Below are positions 1-9,909 of a DNA stretch of 64,000 nt, piece after piece. This DNA is from Pseudomonas benzenivorans (lineage in GTDB: Bacteria > Pseudomonadota > Gammaproteobacteria > Pseudomonadales > Pseudomonadaceae): the NCBI RefSeq assembly GCF_900100495.1, contig NZ_FNCT01000005.1, positions 158,808-222,807 of the forward strand. The letters run 5' to 3'. Numbering within the stretch: position 1 is the first letter of the stretch; each line of letters starts with the position of its first letter. The position numbers were made by a program, and so were the translations under genes. The notes beneath the pieces were generated by a model. It had not been told where the DNA came from. It saw nothing but the letters and a program-made list of their open reading frames with translations, and did no database searches.

Positions 1-954
1 TCGCCGGCGACCGTGGCCGCGGTCGGCTCGATCGCCATCGCCGGCATGGTGCGCTCCGGCTACCCGCAGGCGTTCGGCGCCGGCATCGTCTGCAACGCCG
101 GCACCCTGGGCATCCTGATCCCGCCGTCGATCGTCATGGTGGTGTACGCCGCGGCGACCGAGACCTCGGTCGGCAAGCTGTTCATGGCCGGGGTGGTGCC
201 CGGCATCCTGCTCGGCGTGGTACTGATGACCGCGATCTACATAATCGCCCGCAAGATGAACCTGCCGGCCCTGCCGCGCGCCAGCCTGCGCGAGTTGCTG
301 AGCACCGCGCGCGAGGCGATCTGGGGCCTGCTGCTGATGGTGATCATCCTCGGCGGCATCTACTCGGGGATGTTCACCCCGACCGAGGCGGCGGCGGTGG
401 CGGCGGTCTACGCCGGCTTCGTGGCGCTGTTCGTGTACAAGGACATGCGCATCCGCGAGTGCCCCAAGGTGCTGCTGGAGTCGGGCAAGCTGTCGATCAT
501 GTTGATGTTCATCATCGCCAACGCCATGCTCTTCGCCCACGTGCTGACCACCGAACAGATCCCCCAGACCATCACCGCCTGGGTCATCGAGATGGGCCTG
601 CAACCCTGGCAGTTCCTGCTGGTGGTGAACCTGGTGCTGCTGGTCGCCGGGGCCTTCATGGAGCCCTCGGCGATCATCCTGATCCTCGCGCCGATCCTCT
701 TCCCGATCGCCGTGCAACTGGGCATCGACCCGATCCACCTGGGCATCATCATGGTGGTGAACATGGAGATCGGCCTGATCACCCCGCCGGTGGGGCTGAA
801 CCTGTTCGTCACCTCGGCGGTGACCGGCATGCCGCTGACCGCGGTGATCAAGGCCGCCTGGCCGTGGCTGATGCTGCTGCTGAGCTTCCTGGTGGTGATC
901 ACCTACATCCCGGCCATCTCCCTGGCCCTGCCGAACTGGCTGGGGATGAGCTAA
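1..954 (+). CDS. dctM: TRAP transporter large permease DctM, 3' part
   Basis: This is the C-terminal ~317 residues of the 12-TM large permease of a C4-dicarboxylate TRAP transporter. The reading frame is open from base 1, so the start lies outside the window; the family is about 425 residues, so roughly a quarter is missing. The visible part opens with SPATVAAVGSIAIAGM, the conserved TRAP-large-permease loop, followed by alternating hydrophobic helices and the late GLITPPVGLNLFV motif. In P. aeruginosa dctPQM sits directly upstream of arcD, and the same adjacency is seen here. The transporter imports succinate, fumarate or malate using the sodium or proton gradient with a periplasmic DctP binding protein. 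A strong terminator follows 34 bp after the stop. Confidence 0.9.
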   Translation, partial: SPATVAAVGSIAIAGMVRSGYPQAFGAGIVCNAGTLGILIPPSIVMVVYAAATETSVGKLFMAGVVPGILLGVVLMTAIYIIARKMNLPALPRASLRELLSTAREAIWGLLLMVIILGGIYSGMFTPTEAAAVAAVYAGFVALFVYKDMRIRECPKVLLESGKLSIMLMFIIANAMLFAHVLTTEQIPQTITAWVIEMGLQPWQFLLVVNLVLLVAGAFMEPSAIILILAPILFPIAVQLGIDPIHLGIIMVVNMEIGLITPPVGLNLFVTSAVTGMPLTAVIKAAWPWLMLLLSFLVVITYIPAISLALPNWLGMS

Positions 955-987
955 CCGCTGCTACTTCGGTACATGTGTAGCCACTCC

Positions 988-1015
988 GCCCGGCCCTAGC
1001 GCCGGGCTTTTTTTT
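988..1015 (+). terminator. Rho-independent terminator after dctM
   Basis: A perfect 7-bp GC stem (GCCCGGC at 988-994 with GCCGGGC at 1001-1007), a 6-nt loop and eight consecutive T residues (1008-1015). It separates the TRAP operon from the arc operon. Confidence 0.92.
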
Positions 1016-1129
1016 GCCTGCCGCACCCGCCAGCCGAGAAGGGTGCGCGGCGCCCCCTAGCAAGAGGCTTCGGCAACGAACGGCTGCCGCGCAAAGTCGA
1101 CCGCCTGTGCCCGCCAATCCCCAGCGGGG

Positions 1130-1143
1130 TTGATCCAGATCAG
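1130..1143 (+). promoter_or_regulatory. ANR/FNR box upstream of arcD
   Basis: TTGATccagATCAG matches the FNR/ANR consensus TTGAT-N4-ATCAA at 9 of 10 fixed positions. Its centre is about 70 bp upstream of the arcD start codon, so a class-II promoter (site near -41) would begin transcription around 1178, leaving a short leader before the Shine-Dalgarno. Oxygen-limited activation of arcDABC by ANR is established in P. aeruginosa. No convincing -10 hexamer is obvious; the best candidate overlaps 1165-1171. Confidence 0.75.
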
Positions 1144-1206
1144 CCCGGCCCGGGCGCCGCCGTGGATGAATGGCAGCAGCCCTGCCGACGCCCATGGAGA
1201 AACAGC

Positions 1207-2634
1207 ATGTCCCAGGCCCCCGCAAAACTTCGCCTGCCTGCGCTGGTGGCCCTGGTGGTGGGTTCGATGGTCGGCGGCGGGATCTTCTCCCTGCCGCAGA
1301 ACATGGCGGCCAGTGCCGGCGCCGGGGCCATCCTGATCGGCTGGGCGATCACCGCGGTGGGCATGCTGAGCCTGGCCTTCGTCTTCCAGAACCTGGCCAC
1401 GCGCAAGCCGGAGCTGGATGCCGGGGTCTATGCCTACGCCAAGGCCGGGTTCGGTGACTACATGGGCTTTTCCTCGGCCTGGGGCTACTGGATCAGCGCC
1501 TGGATCGGCAACGTCAGCTACTTCGTGTTGCTGTTCAGCACCCTCGGCTACTTCTTCCCGCTGTTCGGCGAGGGCAATACCCCGGCCGCCATCGCCGGCG
1601 CCTCGGCGCTGCTGTGGGCGGTGCATTTCCTGGTGCTGCGCGGCATCCAGGAAGCGGCCTTCATCAACCTGCTGACCACCATCGCCAAGATCGTCCCGCT
1701 GCTGCTGTTCATCGCCCTCGGCGCCGTCGCCTTCAAGCTGGAGCTGTTCACCACCGACTTCTGGGGCGCCGGCAACCCGCAGCTGGGCAGCGTGCTGGAC
1801 CAGGTGCGCAACATGATGCTGGTCACCGTCTGGGTGTTCATCGGCATCGAGGGCGCCAGCGTCTACTCGGCCCGCGCCGAGAAGCGCCGCGACGTCGGTG
1901 CGGCCACCGTGCTCGGCTTCTTCGGCGTGCTGCTGCTACTGGTGCTGGTCAACGTGCTGTCCATGGGCATCCTCAGCCAGGCCGAGCTGGCCGGGCTGCA
2001 GAACCCCTCGATGGCCGGCGTGCTGGAACGGGTGGTCGGCCACTGGGGCGCGGTGCTGATCAGCGTCGGCCTGGTGGTCTCGCTGAGCGGCGCCCTGCTG
2101 GCCTGGACCCTGCTGTGCGCGGAGATCCTCTTCGCCGGCGCGCGTGACCAGAGCATGCCGGCCTTCCTCAAGCAGGAGAACGCCCGGCAGGTCCCGGCCA
2201 ACGCGCTGTGGCTGTCCAACGGGCTGATCCAGCTGTTCCTGATCATCACCCTGTTCAACCAGGCCACCTACCTGAGCCTGCTGTACCTGGCCACCTCGAT
2301 GATCCTGCTGCCGTATTTCTGGTCGGCCGCCTACGCCGTGCTGCTGGCCGTGCGCGGCGAGACCTACGCAGGCGCGCGGAGCGAGCGCCGCAAGGATCTG
2401 CTGATCGGCCTGCTGGCGCTGATCTACGCCGTCTGGCTGGTGTATGCCGGCGGCCTGCAGTACCTGCTGCTGTCGGCGCTGCTCTATGCCCCCGGCGTCA
2501 TCCTGTTCGCCCAGGCCAAGCGCGAGCTGCGCCAGCCGCTGTTCAGCGCGCTCGAGCGGCTGATCTTCGCCGCCGTGGCGCTCGGCGCGCTGATCGCCGC
2601 CTACGGCCTGTATGACGGCTTCCTCCACCTGTGA
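1207..2634 (+). CDS. arcD: Arginine/ornithine antiporter ArcD
   Basis: A 475-residue APC-superfamily permease that exchanges external arginine for ornithine to feed the arginine deiminase pathway. The start is the ATG at 1207, preceded by GGAGA at 1196-1200; an in-frame GTG further upstream lies near the probable transcription start and lacks a ribosome site. The N-terminus has the substrate-binding-helix signature [18 protein letters not shown], followed by about 12 hydrophobic segments. Length agrees with P. aeruginosa ArcD (about 480). It is the first gene of the arcDABC operon, 25 bp ahead of arcA. Confidence 0.95.
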   Translation: MSQAPAKLRLPALVALVVGSMVGGGIFSLPQNMAASAGAGAILIGWAITAVGMLSLAFVFQNLATRKPELDAGVYAYAKAGFGDYMGFSSAWGYWISAWIGNVSYFVLLFSTLGYFFPLFGEGNTPAAIAGASALLWAVHFLVLRGIQEAAFINLLTTIAKIVPLLLFIALGAVAFKLELFTTDFWGAGNPQLGSVLDQVRNMMLVTVWVFIGIEGASVYSARAEKRRDVGAATVLGFFGVLLLLVLVNVLSMGILSQAELAGLQNPSMAGVLERVVGHWGAVLISVGLVVSLSGALLAWTLLCAEILFAGARDQSMPAFLKQENARQVPANALWLSNGLIQLFLIITLFNQATYLSLLYLATSMILLPYFWSAAYAVLLAVRGETYAGARSERRKDLLIGLLALIYAVWLVYAGGLQYLLLSALLYAPGVILFAQAKRELRQPLFSALERLIFAAVALGALIAAYGLYDGFLHL

Positions 2635-2659
2635 AGCGCCCCGCGCAAGGAGATCCCGC

Positions 2660-3916
2660 ATGGCCATCGAGCCCCCGCCACTCGGCGTCCACTCCGAAGT
2701 CGGCAAGCTGCGCCGGGTAATGGTCTGCGCTCCGGGGCTGGCGCACCGGCGCCTGACGCCGAGCAACTGCGACGAACTGCTGTTCGACGACGTGATCTGG
2801 GTGAACCAGGCCAAGCGCGATCATTTCGACTTCGTCAGCAAGATGCACGAGCGCGGCGTGGAGGTGCTGGAGATGCACAACCTGCTGAGCGAGACGCTGC
2901 GCAACCCCGTCGCGCTGAAATGGCTGCTGGACCGCAGGATCACCACCGACCAGGTGGGCATCGGCCTGGCCGACGAAGTGCGCGCCTGGCTGGAGAGCCT
3001 CGAGCCACGGCTGCAGGCCGAGTTCCTCATCGGCGGCGTGGCCGGCTCGGACCTGCCGGACAGTTTCGGCGGCCAGGCCATCGCGATGTTCCGCAGCTAC
3101 CTGGGCAGCGCCAGCTTCATCCTGCCGCCGCTGCCGAACACCCTGTTTACCCGCGACAACAGCTGCTGGATCTACGGCGGCGTCACCCTCAACCCCATGC
3201 GCTGGCCGGCGCGGCGCCAGGAAACCCTGCTGGTCAGCGCCATCTACAGGTTCCACCCGGACTTCGCCAACGCCGCCCTCAAGGTCTGGTACGGCGATCC
3301 GGATCGGGAGCACGGCGCCGCCTCGCTGGAAGGCGGCGACGTGATGCCCATCGGCAATGGCGTGGTGCTGGTCGGCATGGGCGAACGGACCTCGCACCAG
3401 GCGATCGGCCAGCTGGCGCAGGCGCTGTTCGCCAACCAGGCGGCCGAGCGGCTGATAGTCGCTGGCCTGCCGAGATCCCGTGCGGCGATGCACCTGGACA
3501 CCGTGTTCAGCTTCTGCGACCGCGACCTGGTGACGGTGTTCGCCGACGCGGTCCAGGCGATCACCCCGTTCAGCATCCGCCCGGATGCCAGCCAACCCCA
3601 CGGCCTGGACCTGCGCCGGGAGAAGAAACCCTTCCTCGAGGTGGTCGCCGCGTCCCTCAACCTGAAGAAGCTGCGGGTGGTGCCGACCGGCGGCGACAGC
3701 TACGAAGCCGAACGCGAGCAGTGGGACGACGGCAACAACGTGGTCGCCCTGGAGCCTGGCGTGGTGATCGGCTACGACCGCAACACCTACACCAACACCC
3801 AGTTGCGCAAGGCCGGGGTGGAAGTCATCACCATCGACGCCAGCGAACTGGGGCGCGGCCGCGGCGGCGGCCACTGCATGACCTGCCCGATCATCCGCGA
3901 GCCGATCGATTACTGA
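2660..3916 (+). CDS. arcA: Arginine deiminase ArcA
   Basis: Hydrolyses L-arginine to citrulline and ammonia, the first step of the arginine deiminase pathway, in the cytoplasm. Starting at the ATG at 2660 behind AAGGAGA (2647-2653) gives 418 residues, exactly the P. aeruginosa length. The nucleophilic cysteine is Cys406 in [10 protein letters not shown] near the C-terminus. FTRDNSCWI and the [11 protein letters not shown] segment carry other active-site residues of the guanidino-group-modifying superfamily. All key residues look intact. It is the second gene of the operon. Confidence 0.97.
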   Translation: MAIEPPPLGVHSEVGKLRRVMVCAPGLAHRRLTPSNCDELLFDDVIWVNQAKRDHFDFVSKMHERGVEVLEMHNLLSETLRNPVALKWLLDRRITTDQVGIGLADEVRAWLESLEPRLQAEFLIGGVAGSDLPDSFGGQAIAMFRSYLGSASFILPPLPNTLFTRDNSCWIYGGVTLNPMRWPARRQETLLVSAIYRFHPDFANAALKVWYGDPDREHGAASLEGGDVMPIGNGVVLVGMGERTSHQAIGQLAQALFANQAAERLIVAGLPRSRAAMHLDTVFSFCDRDLVTVFADAVQAITPFSIRPDASQPHGLDLRREKKPFLEVVAASLNLKKLRVVPTGGDSYEAEREQWDDGNNVVALEPGVVIGYDRNTYTNTQLRKAGVEVITIDASELGRGRGGGHCMTCPIIREPIDY

Positions 3917-3952
3917 GCGCCGCCCGCCGGCGGGCGCAACGAGGAGCCCCCG

Positions 3953-4963
3953 ATGGCCTTCAACATGCACAACCGCAGCCTGCTCAGCCTGCTGCACCAC
4001 AGCCCCCAGGAGTTGCACTACCTGCTCGACCTGGCCCGCGACCTGAAACGCGCCAAGTACAGCGGCACCGAGCAGCAGCACCTGCTGCGCAAGAACATCG
4101 CGCTGATCTTCGAGAAGACCTCGACCCGCACCCGCTGCGCCTTCGAGGTGGCCGCCTACGACCAGGGCGCCCACGTCACCTACATCGACCCGAGTTCCTC
4201 GCAGATCGGCCACAAGGAAAGCCTGAAGGACACCGCCCGCGTGCTCGGCCGCCTGTACGACGCCATCGAGTACCGCGGCTACGGGCAGGAGCTCGTCGAG
4301 GAACTGGCGCGGTTCGCCGGGGTGCCGGTGTTCAACGGCCTGACCGACGAGTACCACCCGACGCAGATGCTCGCCGACGTCATGACCATGCGCGAGCACA
4401 GCGACAAGCCGCTGCACGACATCGGCTACGCCTACCTCGGCGATGCGCGCAACAACATGGGCAACTCGCTGCTGCTGGTCGGCGCCAAGCTCGGCATGGA
4501 GGTGCGCATCGCCGCGCCCAAGGCGCTTTGGCCGCACGCCGAACTGGTCGAGCAGTGCCGGGCCTTTGCCGCGGCCAGCGGCGCACGCATCAGTCTGGGC
4601 GAAGACCCGCAGGAAGCGGTCAAGGGCATCGACTTCATCCACACCGACGTCTGGGTCTCCATGGGCGAGCCCACCGCGACCTGGGACCAGCGCATCGCCC
4701 AGTTGCTGCCCTACCAGGTGAATGCGCAGCTGCTGCAAGCCTCCGGCAATCCGCGAGTGAAGTTCATGCATTGCCTGCCGGCCCTGCACAACAGCGAGAC
4801 CCGGGTCGGCCACGACATCGCCGCGCGCTATCCACAGCTGGCGGGCGGCGTCGAAGTCACCGACGAGGTGTTCGAGTCGCCGGCCAATATTGCCTTCGAG
4901 CAGGCGGAAAACCGCATGCACACGATCAAGGCGGTGTTGGTCGCCACCCTCGGCGACCTGTAA
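3953..4963 (+). CDS. arcB: Catabolic ornithine carbamoyltransferase ArcB
   Basis: Phosphorolyses citrulline to ornithine and carbamoyl phosphate. It has 336 residues, the same as the P. aeruginosa catabolic enzyme, and starts at the ATG at 3953 after GAGGAG. The carbamoyl-phosphate site STRTR is at residues 57-61, HPTQ at 135-138, and the ornithine-binding HCLPA at 273-277. Glu106 (Glu105 without the Met), which is tied to the allosteric, catabolic behaviour of the P. aeruginosa enzyme, is present in [10 protein letters not shown]. This supports a catabolic rather than an ArgF-type anabolic role. Confidence 0.96.
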   Translation: MAFNMHNRSLLSLLHHSPQELHYLLDLARDLKRAKYSGTEQQHLLRKNIALIFEKTSTRTRCAFEVAAYDQGAHVTYIDPSSSQIGHKESLKDTARVLGRLYDAIEYRGYGQELVEELARFAGVPVFNGLTDEYHPTQMLADVMTMREHSDKPLHDIGYAYLGDARNNMGNSLLLVGAKLGMEVRIAAPKALWPHAELVEQCRAFAAASGARISLGEDPQEAVKGIDFIHTDVWVSMGEPTATWDQRIAQLLPYQVNAQLLQASGNPRVKFMHCLPALHNSETRVGHDIAARYPQLAGGVEVTDEVFESPANIAFEQAENRMHTIKAVLVATLGDL

Positions 4964-4999
4964 CGGCGAATTCAACCTGGCTCATCGAGGAGATTCAGC

Positions 5000-5929
5000 A
5001 TGCGTATCGTCGTCGCCCTGGGCGGCAACGCCCTGCTCCGTCGCGGCGAACCGCTGAGCGCGGAGAACCAGCGCGCCAACGTGCGCATCGCCTGCGCGCA
5101 GATCGCCGGGATCGCCGCCGACAACCAACTGGTGATCGCCCACGGCAACGGCCCGCAAGTCGGCTTGCTGGCCCTGCAGGGCGCCGCCTACGGCGCCGTC
5201 GGCAGCTATCCGCTAGACGTGCTGGGCGCCGAGACCGAAGGCATGATCGGCTACATGATCGAACAGGAGCTGGGCAACCTGCTGCCGTTCGAGGTGCCCT
5301 TCGCCACCCTGCTGACCCAGGTCGAAGTGGACCCTGCCGACCCGGCCTTCCAGCACCCGAGCAAGCCGATCGGCCCGGTCTACAGCCGCGCGGAAGCCGA
5401 GCGCCTGGCGCGGGAAAGAGGCTGGAGCATCGCGGCGGACGGCGAGCTGTTCCGCCGCGTGGTGGCCAGTCCGCGGCCCAAGCGGATCTTCGAGATCCGC
5501 CCGATCCAGTGGTTGCTGGAGCACGGCACGGTGGTGATCTGCGCCGGGGGCGGCGGCATCCCCACCGTCTACGACGAGAAGCGCCAGCTCAAGGGCATCG
5601 AGGCGGTGATCGACAAGGACCTCTGCGCGGCGCTGCTCGCCGAACAGCTGGCGGCCGAGTTGCTGCTGATCGCCACCGACGTCCCTGCGGTCTATCTCGA
5701 CTGGGGCCTGCCGACGCAGAAGGTCATCGCCCGCGCCCACCCGGACGCGCTGGAGCAGCTCGCCTTCGCCGCCGGCTCCATGGGCCCGAAGGTCCAGGCC
5801 GCCTGCGCGTTTGCCCGCCACACCGGCAAGCCCGCGGTGATCGGCGCGCTGGACGCGATCCAGGGGATCGTCCAGGGCACTGCCGGCACGCGGATCAGCA
5901 GCGCCCAGGCCGGAATCGAGTACCGCTAG
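5000..5929 (+). CDS. arcC: Carbamate kinase ArcC
   Basis: Transfers phosphate from carbamoyl phosphate to ADP, the ATP-yielding last step of the arginine deiminase pathway. It is a 309-residue protein of the amino-acid-kinase fold. The N-terminal [14 protein letters not shown] phosphate-binding loop, the [11 protein letters not shown] segment and the [16 protein letters not shown] motif are all present. The start ATG follows GAGGAGA. It is the last gene of arcDABC and lies 36 bp after arcB. A GC-rich hairpin follows the stop. Confidence 0.96.
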   Translation: MRIVVALGGNALLRRGEPLSAENQRANVRIACAQIAGIAADNQLVIAHGNGPQVGLLALQGAAYGAVGSYPLDVLGAETEGMIGYMIEQELGNLLPFEVPFATLLTQVEVDPADPAFQHPSKPIGPVYSRAEAERLARERGWSIAADGELFRRVVASPRPKRIFEIRPIQWLLEHGTVVICAGGGGIPTVYDEKRQLKGIEAVIDKDLCAALLAEQLAAELLLIATDVPAVYLDWGLPTQKVIARAHPDALEQLAFAAGSMGPKVQAACAFARHTGKPAVIGALDAIQGIVQGTAGTRISSAQAGIEYR

Positions 5930-5942
5930 CGGCAAGCGACGC

Positions 5943-5965
5943 TAGCCCGGATGCACTCCGGGCTA
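5943..5965. terminator. Hairpin between convergent arcC and acyl-CoA synthetase
   Basis: An 8-bp perfect stem TAGCCCGG/CCGGGCTA with a 7-nt loop lies between two converging genes. There is no T tract on either side, so it may be a weak bidirectional terminator or an RNA-stabilising hairpin. Confidence 0.5.
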
Positions 5966-5980
5966 AGGCAGGCAGAGCGC

Positions 5981-7633
5981 CTAGGCCGCGGTCTGGTCGC
6001 CGGCCGCCAGGGCCCGCGCCTGTTCGCGCAGGACGAACTTCTGCACCTTGCCGGTGGAGGTCTTCGGCAACGCGGTGAACACCACGCAGCCCGGCACCTT
6101 GAAGCGCGCCATGCGCTGTTGGCAGAAGGCGATCACCTCCGCGGCGCTCAGCTCCACGCCCGGCTTGGGCGTGACGAAGGCGCACGGCGTCTCGCCCCAC
6201 TTGTCGCTGGGCATCGCCACCACCGCGGCCTCGAGGATCTGCGGGTGGCGGTAGAGCACGTCCTCCACCTCGATCGAGGAGATGTTCTCACCGCCGGAGA
6301 TGATGATGTCCTTGGAGCGGTCCTTGATCTCCACGTAACCGTCGGCGTGCCACACCGCCAGGTCGCCGGAGTGGAACCAGCCGCCGGCGAAGCACTCGGC
6401 GGTGGCCGTGGGGTTCTTCAGGTAGCCCTTCATCACCACGTTGCCGCGCATCATGATCTCGCCGATGGTCTGGCCGTCCTTGGGCACCGGCTGCAGGGTG
6501 TCCGGGTCGGCCACCATCAGGCCGTCGAGCAGCGGCGCGCGCACGCCCTGGCGGGATTTCAGGCGCGCTCGTTGTTCCGGGGTCTCGCTGTCCCACTCGG
6601 CCTTCCACTCGCAGGCCACGCTGGGGCCGTAGGTCTCGGTCAGGCCGTAGACGTGGGTGACGCGGAAGTCCAGGGCCTCCATGGCCTCGATCACCGCCGC
6701 CGGTGGCGCGGCGCCGGCGGTCAGCACCTTGACCGGCTGGGTCTTCAGCGCCTTCAGCTCATCGCTGGCATTGGCCAGCATGTTCAGCACGATCGGCGCG
6801 CCGCAGAAATGGTCGACGCCATGCTCGGCGATCAGCGGGTAGATCGCCTCGGCGCGCACCTGACGCAGGCACACGCTGGTGCCGACATAGGCGGCCAGCG
6901 CCCAGGGGAAGCACCAGCCGTTGCAGTGGAACATCGGCAGGGTCCAGAGGTACACCGGGAAACGGCTCATGTCCCAGCACAGGGCGTTGGACAGCGCATT
7001 GAGGTGCGCGCCACGGTGGTGGTAGACCACGCCCTTGGGGTTGCCGGTGGTGCCGGAGGTGTAGTTGAGGGCGATCGCCTGCCACTCGTCGGCCGGCAGG
7101 CTCCAGGCGTAGTCCGGGTCGCCCTCGGCGAGCAGCGCCTCGTAGTCGAACTGGCCGATCGGCTGGCCGCCCTGGTACTCGGGGTCGTCGATGCCGATGA
7201 TCAGCGGGCAGTTGGGCAGGTGGCTGGTGGCGCGCTGCACCAGCTCGCCGAACTCCTTGTCGACCAGCAGCACCTTGGCCTCGCCGTGCTGCAGGATGAA
7301 GGCGATGGCCTCGGCATCCAGGCGGGTGTTGATGGCATTCAGCACCGCACCGCTCATCGGCACGCCGAAGTGCGCCTCGAACATCGCCGGGCCGTTCGGC
7401 GCGATCACCGCCACCGTGTCGCCCAGGCCGATGCCGCGCCTGGCCAGGGCCGAAGCCAGGCGGATGCAGCGGCTGTAGGTCGTGCCCCAGGTCTGCCGCA
7501 GGGCGCCGTTGATCAGCGCCAGGCGCTGCGGGTAGACACTCGCCGCGCGCTCGAGAAAACTCAAGGGGCTGAGCGCCTGGAAATTCGCCGCATCGCGCGG
7601 CATGCCGTATTCGTAGGGGTTGACGCTGTTCAT
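5981..7633 (-). CDS. AMP-dependent acyl-CoA synthetase
   Basis: A 550-residue ANL-superfamily ligase that activates a carboxylic acid with ATP and CoA. The AMP-binding motif YTSGTTGNPKGV, the motif GLTETYGP and the C-terminal SGGENISS / PKTSTGKVQK segments carrying the catalytic lysine are all present. The FHCNGWCFPW block is typical of the medium-chain / short-branched acyl-CoA synthetase group, so the substrate is probably a short or medium fatty acid; it cannot be fixed from sequence. The start ATG at 7633 follows GGAGA. It sits between arcC and fabY, which I remember as neighbours in P. aeruginosa, so it looks like a local insertion relative to that genome. Confidence 0.88.
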   Translation of the reverse strand: MNSVNPYEYGMPRDAANFQALSPLSFLERAASVYPQRLALINGALRQTWGTTYSRCIRLASALARRGIGLGDTVAVIAPNGPAMFEAHFGVPMSGAVLNAINTRLDAEAIAFILQHGEAKVLLVDKEFGELVQRATSHLPNCPLIIGIDDPEYQGGQPIGQFDYEALLAEGDPDYAWSLPADEWQAIALNYTSGTTGNPKGVVYHHRGAHLNALSNALCWDMSRFPVYLWTLPMFHCNGWCFPWALAAYVGTSVCLRQVRAEAIYPLIAEHGVDHFCGAPIVLNMLANASDELKALKTQPVKVLTAGAAPPAAVIEAMEALDFRVTHVYGLTETYGPSVACEWKAEWDSETPEQRARLKSRQGVRAPLLDGLMVADPDTLQPVPKDGQTIGEIMMRGNVVMKGYLKNPTATAECFAGGWFHSGDLAVWHADGYVEIKDRSKDIIISGGENISSIEVEDVLYRHPQILEAAVVAMPSDKWGETPCAFVTPKPGVELSAAEVIAFCQQRMARFKVPGCVVFTALPKTSTGKVQKFVLREQARALAAGDQTAA

Positions 7634-7877
7634 TGTTGTTCTCCAGCTCGATCTTGACGTGCATAAACCCTAGCAGCAGTGGGGTCTTGGCGAAGCGCTA
7701 CCTTGGTCGAAGCAGTGACTCACAGGTCACGGTTCGCGTCAGCATAGGCATCCGAACTGTCGTGCCGGAGCTCGCCCCGCGGTCATTTCCCGCGCTAGAG
7801 CGGCGTAGCATGAGTGACAAGCCTGGCTGGCCCGACCAGCGCTTGCCCTGGCGTACTTATCTGAAGGAGTTTTCCGC

Positions 7878-9803
7878 GTGAAGTCTCGCTTACCCGTGAT
7901 CGTTGGTTTTGGTGGTTATAACGCAGCCGGACGCAGCTCCTTTCACCACGGTTTCCGTCGCACCGTGATCGAGTCGATGGACCGCCGCGCGCGCCAGGAA
8001 ACCCTCGCCGGCCTGGCGGTGATGATGAAGCTGGTGCGTCCGCTCGACGGCGCCTACCTGGGCGAAGACGGCAGCCCGCTGAGCCTGGCCGAGATCGACA
8101 GCCGCTTCGCCGAGCAGATCCTCGCCTCGACCCTGGTGCGGCGCATCGAAAAGCAGCACCTGGATGTCGACGCCGCCCACTGGCAGAAGAGCATCAGCGT
8201 CAGCGGCGCGGCGGGCAGCGCGCTGAGCTTCGTCAGCAACCGCAAGCAGTTGCCCGAACCGCTGCCGGGCAACTGGTCGGTCGAGGAACTCAACGCCACC
8301 GAGGTGCGCGTCACCCTGCACGACAGCTGCGAATTCAAGGTCGACAGCTACCGCGCCCTGCCGGTGAAGTCCGCCGGCCAGCTGCCCACCGGCTTCGAGC
8401 CGAGCGAGCACTACAACTCGCGCTTCCACCCGCGCGGCCTGAGCATGGCCATCGTCGGGGTGACCGACGCCCTGCGCTCGACCGGCCTGCCCTGGCAGTC
8501 GATCGTCGACCGCGTGGCACCGGACGAAATCGCGGTGTACGCCAGCTGCATCATGAGCCAGCTCGACGAGAACGGTTTCGGCGGCCTGATGCAGTCGCGC
8601 CTCAAGGGCGGCCGGGTCACCGCCAAGCAGCTGGCCCTGGGCCTCAACAGCATGCCGGCGGACTTCATCAACGCCTACGTGCTCGGCAGCGTCGGCTCCA
8701 CCGGCGCCATCACCGGCGCCTGCGCGACCTTCCTCTACAACCTGCAGAAGGGCATCGAGCAGATCGCCGCGGGCAAGGCGCGGGTGGTCATCGTCGGCAG
8801 CAGCGAGGCGCCGATCAACCAGGAGTGCATCGAGGGCTACGGCGCCATGGGCGCACTGGCCACCGAGGACGGCCTGCGCCAGATCGAGGGCAAGACCGAG
8901 ATGGCCCAGGACGAGGTGGACTTCCGCCGCGCCAGCCGTCCGTTCGGCGAGAACTGCGGCTTCACCCTGGCCGAAGCCTGCCAGTTCGTGGTGCTGATGG
9001 ACGACCAACTGGCCCTGGAGCTGGGCGCCGACATCCATGGCGCGGTGCCGGACGTGTTCGTCAACGCCGACGGCTTCAAGAAATCCATCTCCGCGCCCGG
9101 CCCGGGCAACTACCTGACCATGGCCAAGGCGGTGGCTAGCGCCGTGCAACTGCTCGGCATCGATGCCGTGCGCCAGCACAGCTTCATCCAGGCCCACGGC
9201 TCCAGCACCCCGGCCAACCGGGTCACCGAATCCGAGCTGCTGGACCGCATCGCCGCCGCCTTCGCCATCGAGCAGTGGCCGGTCACCGCGGTCAAGGCCT
9301 TCGTCGGCCACTCCCTGGCCACCGCCAGCGGCGACCAACTGATCTCCGCCCTGGGCTGTTTCAAGTACGGCATCATCCCGGGGATCAAGACCATCGACAG
9401 CCCCGCCGACGATGTCTACCAGCAGCACCTGAGCTTCGCCACCCACGACCGCCGGGTCGACCCGCAGGCGCTGGAGGTGTGCTTCATCAACTCCAAGGGC
9501 TTCGGCGGCAACAACGCCAGCGCCCTGGTGCTGGCGCCCCAGGTGGTCGAGCGCATGCTGCGCAAGCGCTATGGCGAGGCCGCCTTCGCCGCCTATTGCG
9601 CGCGCCGCGAAGAGACCCGCGCCGCCGCCCAGGAATACGACCAGCAGGCGCTGCAGGGGCAGTTGCAGATCATCTACAACTTCGGCCACGACCTGATCGA
9701 CGACCAGAAGATCGAACTGGGCAGCGAGGGGCTCAAGGTGCCGGGCTTCGCCCAGCCGCTGCTATTCAAGCAGGACGACCGCTACAGCGACATGCTCGAC
9801 TGA
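7878..9803 (+). CDS. fabY: Beta-ketoacyl synthase FabY
   Basis: A 641-residue ketosynthase closely resembling P. aeruginosa FabY (PA5174), which starts fatty-acid synthesis by condensing acetyl-CoA with malonyl-ACP, replacing FabH. The thiolase-fold catalytic triad is visible: Cys282 in TGACATF, His440 in QAHGSSTP and His478 in FVGHSLATASG. The protein is about 200 residues longer than FabB/FabF, with extra N-terminal sequence, as expected for this family. The start is a GTG at 7878 preceded by AAGGAG at 7864-7869. The 244-bp gap to the divergent acyl-CoA synthetase should hold both promoters. A small palindrome (GTGAC-N6-GTCAC, 7715-7730) lies in it, function unknown. Confidence 0.93.
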   Translation: MKSRLPVIVGFGGYNAAGRSSFHHGFRRTVIESMDRRARQETLAGLAVMMKLVRPLDGAYLGEDGSPLSLAEIDSRFAEQILASTLVRRIEKQHLDVDAAHWQKSISVSGAAGSALSFVSNRKQLPEPLPGNWSVEELNATEVRVTLHDSCEFKVDSYRALPVKSAGQLPTGFEPSEHYNSRFHPRGLSMAIVGVTDALRSTGLPWQSIVDRVAPDEIAVYASCIMSQLDENGFGGLMQSRLKGGRVTAKQLALGLNSMPADFINAYVLGSVGSTGAITGACATFLYNLQKGIEQIAAGKARVVIVGSSEAPINQECIEGYGAMGALATEDGLRQIEGKTEMAQDEVDFRRASRPFGENCGFTLAEACQFVVLMDDQLALELGADIHGAVPDVFVNADGFKKSISAPGPGNYLTMAKAVASAVQLLGIDAVRQHSFIQAHGSSTPANRVTESELLDRIAAAFAIEQWPVTAVKAFVGHSLATASGDQLISALGCFKYGIIPGIKTIDSPADDVYQQHLSFATHDRRVDPQALEVCFINSKGFGGNNASALVLAPQVVERMLRKRYGEAAFAAYCARREETRAAAQEYDQQALQGQLQIIYNFGHDLIDDQKIELGSEGLKVPGFAQPLLFKQDDRYSDMLD

Positions 9804-9819
9804 GCGCGGCGCTATCCCG

Positions 9820-9883
9820 GTAGGGTGCGCCATGCGCACCGGCTGTTGTGCTGTGGGCCTTGGTGCGCGCGGCGCACCCTACG
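9820..9883. repeat. Inverted pair of GTAGGGTGCGC palindromes
   Basis: Two palindromic units of the GTAGGGTGCGCC-x-TGCGCACC type (9820-9840 and, inverted, 9861-9883) sit head to head between the convergent fabY and cysQ genes. Relatives recur in at least ten gaps of this window. The arrangement could fold into a long hairpin and may help end both transcripts. Confidence 0.8.
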
Positions 9884-9909
9884 GACCCGGGCTACCCAAA
9901 AATCGCACG

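Noticed and set aside
2543-6078. Very long frames (810 codons minus, 1052 codons plus) across arcA-arcB-arcC
   Set aside because: Both are GC-driven shadows of the arc genes, which are recognisable at full length with ribosome sites.
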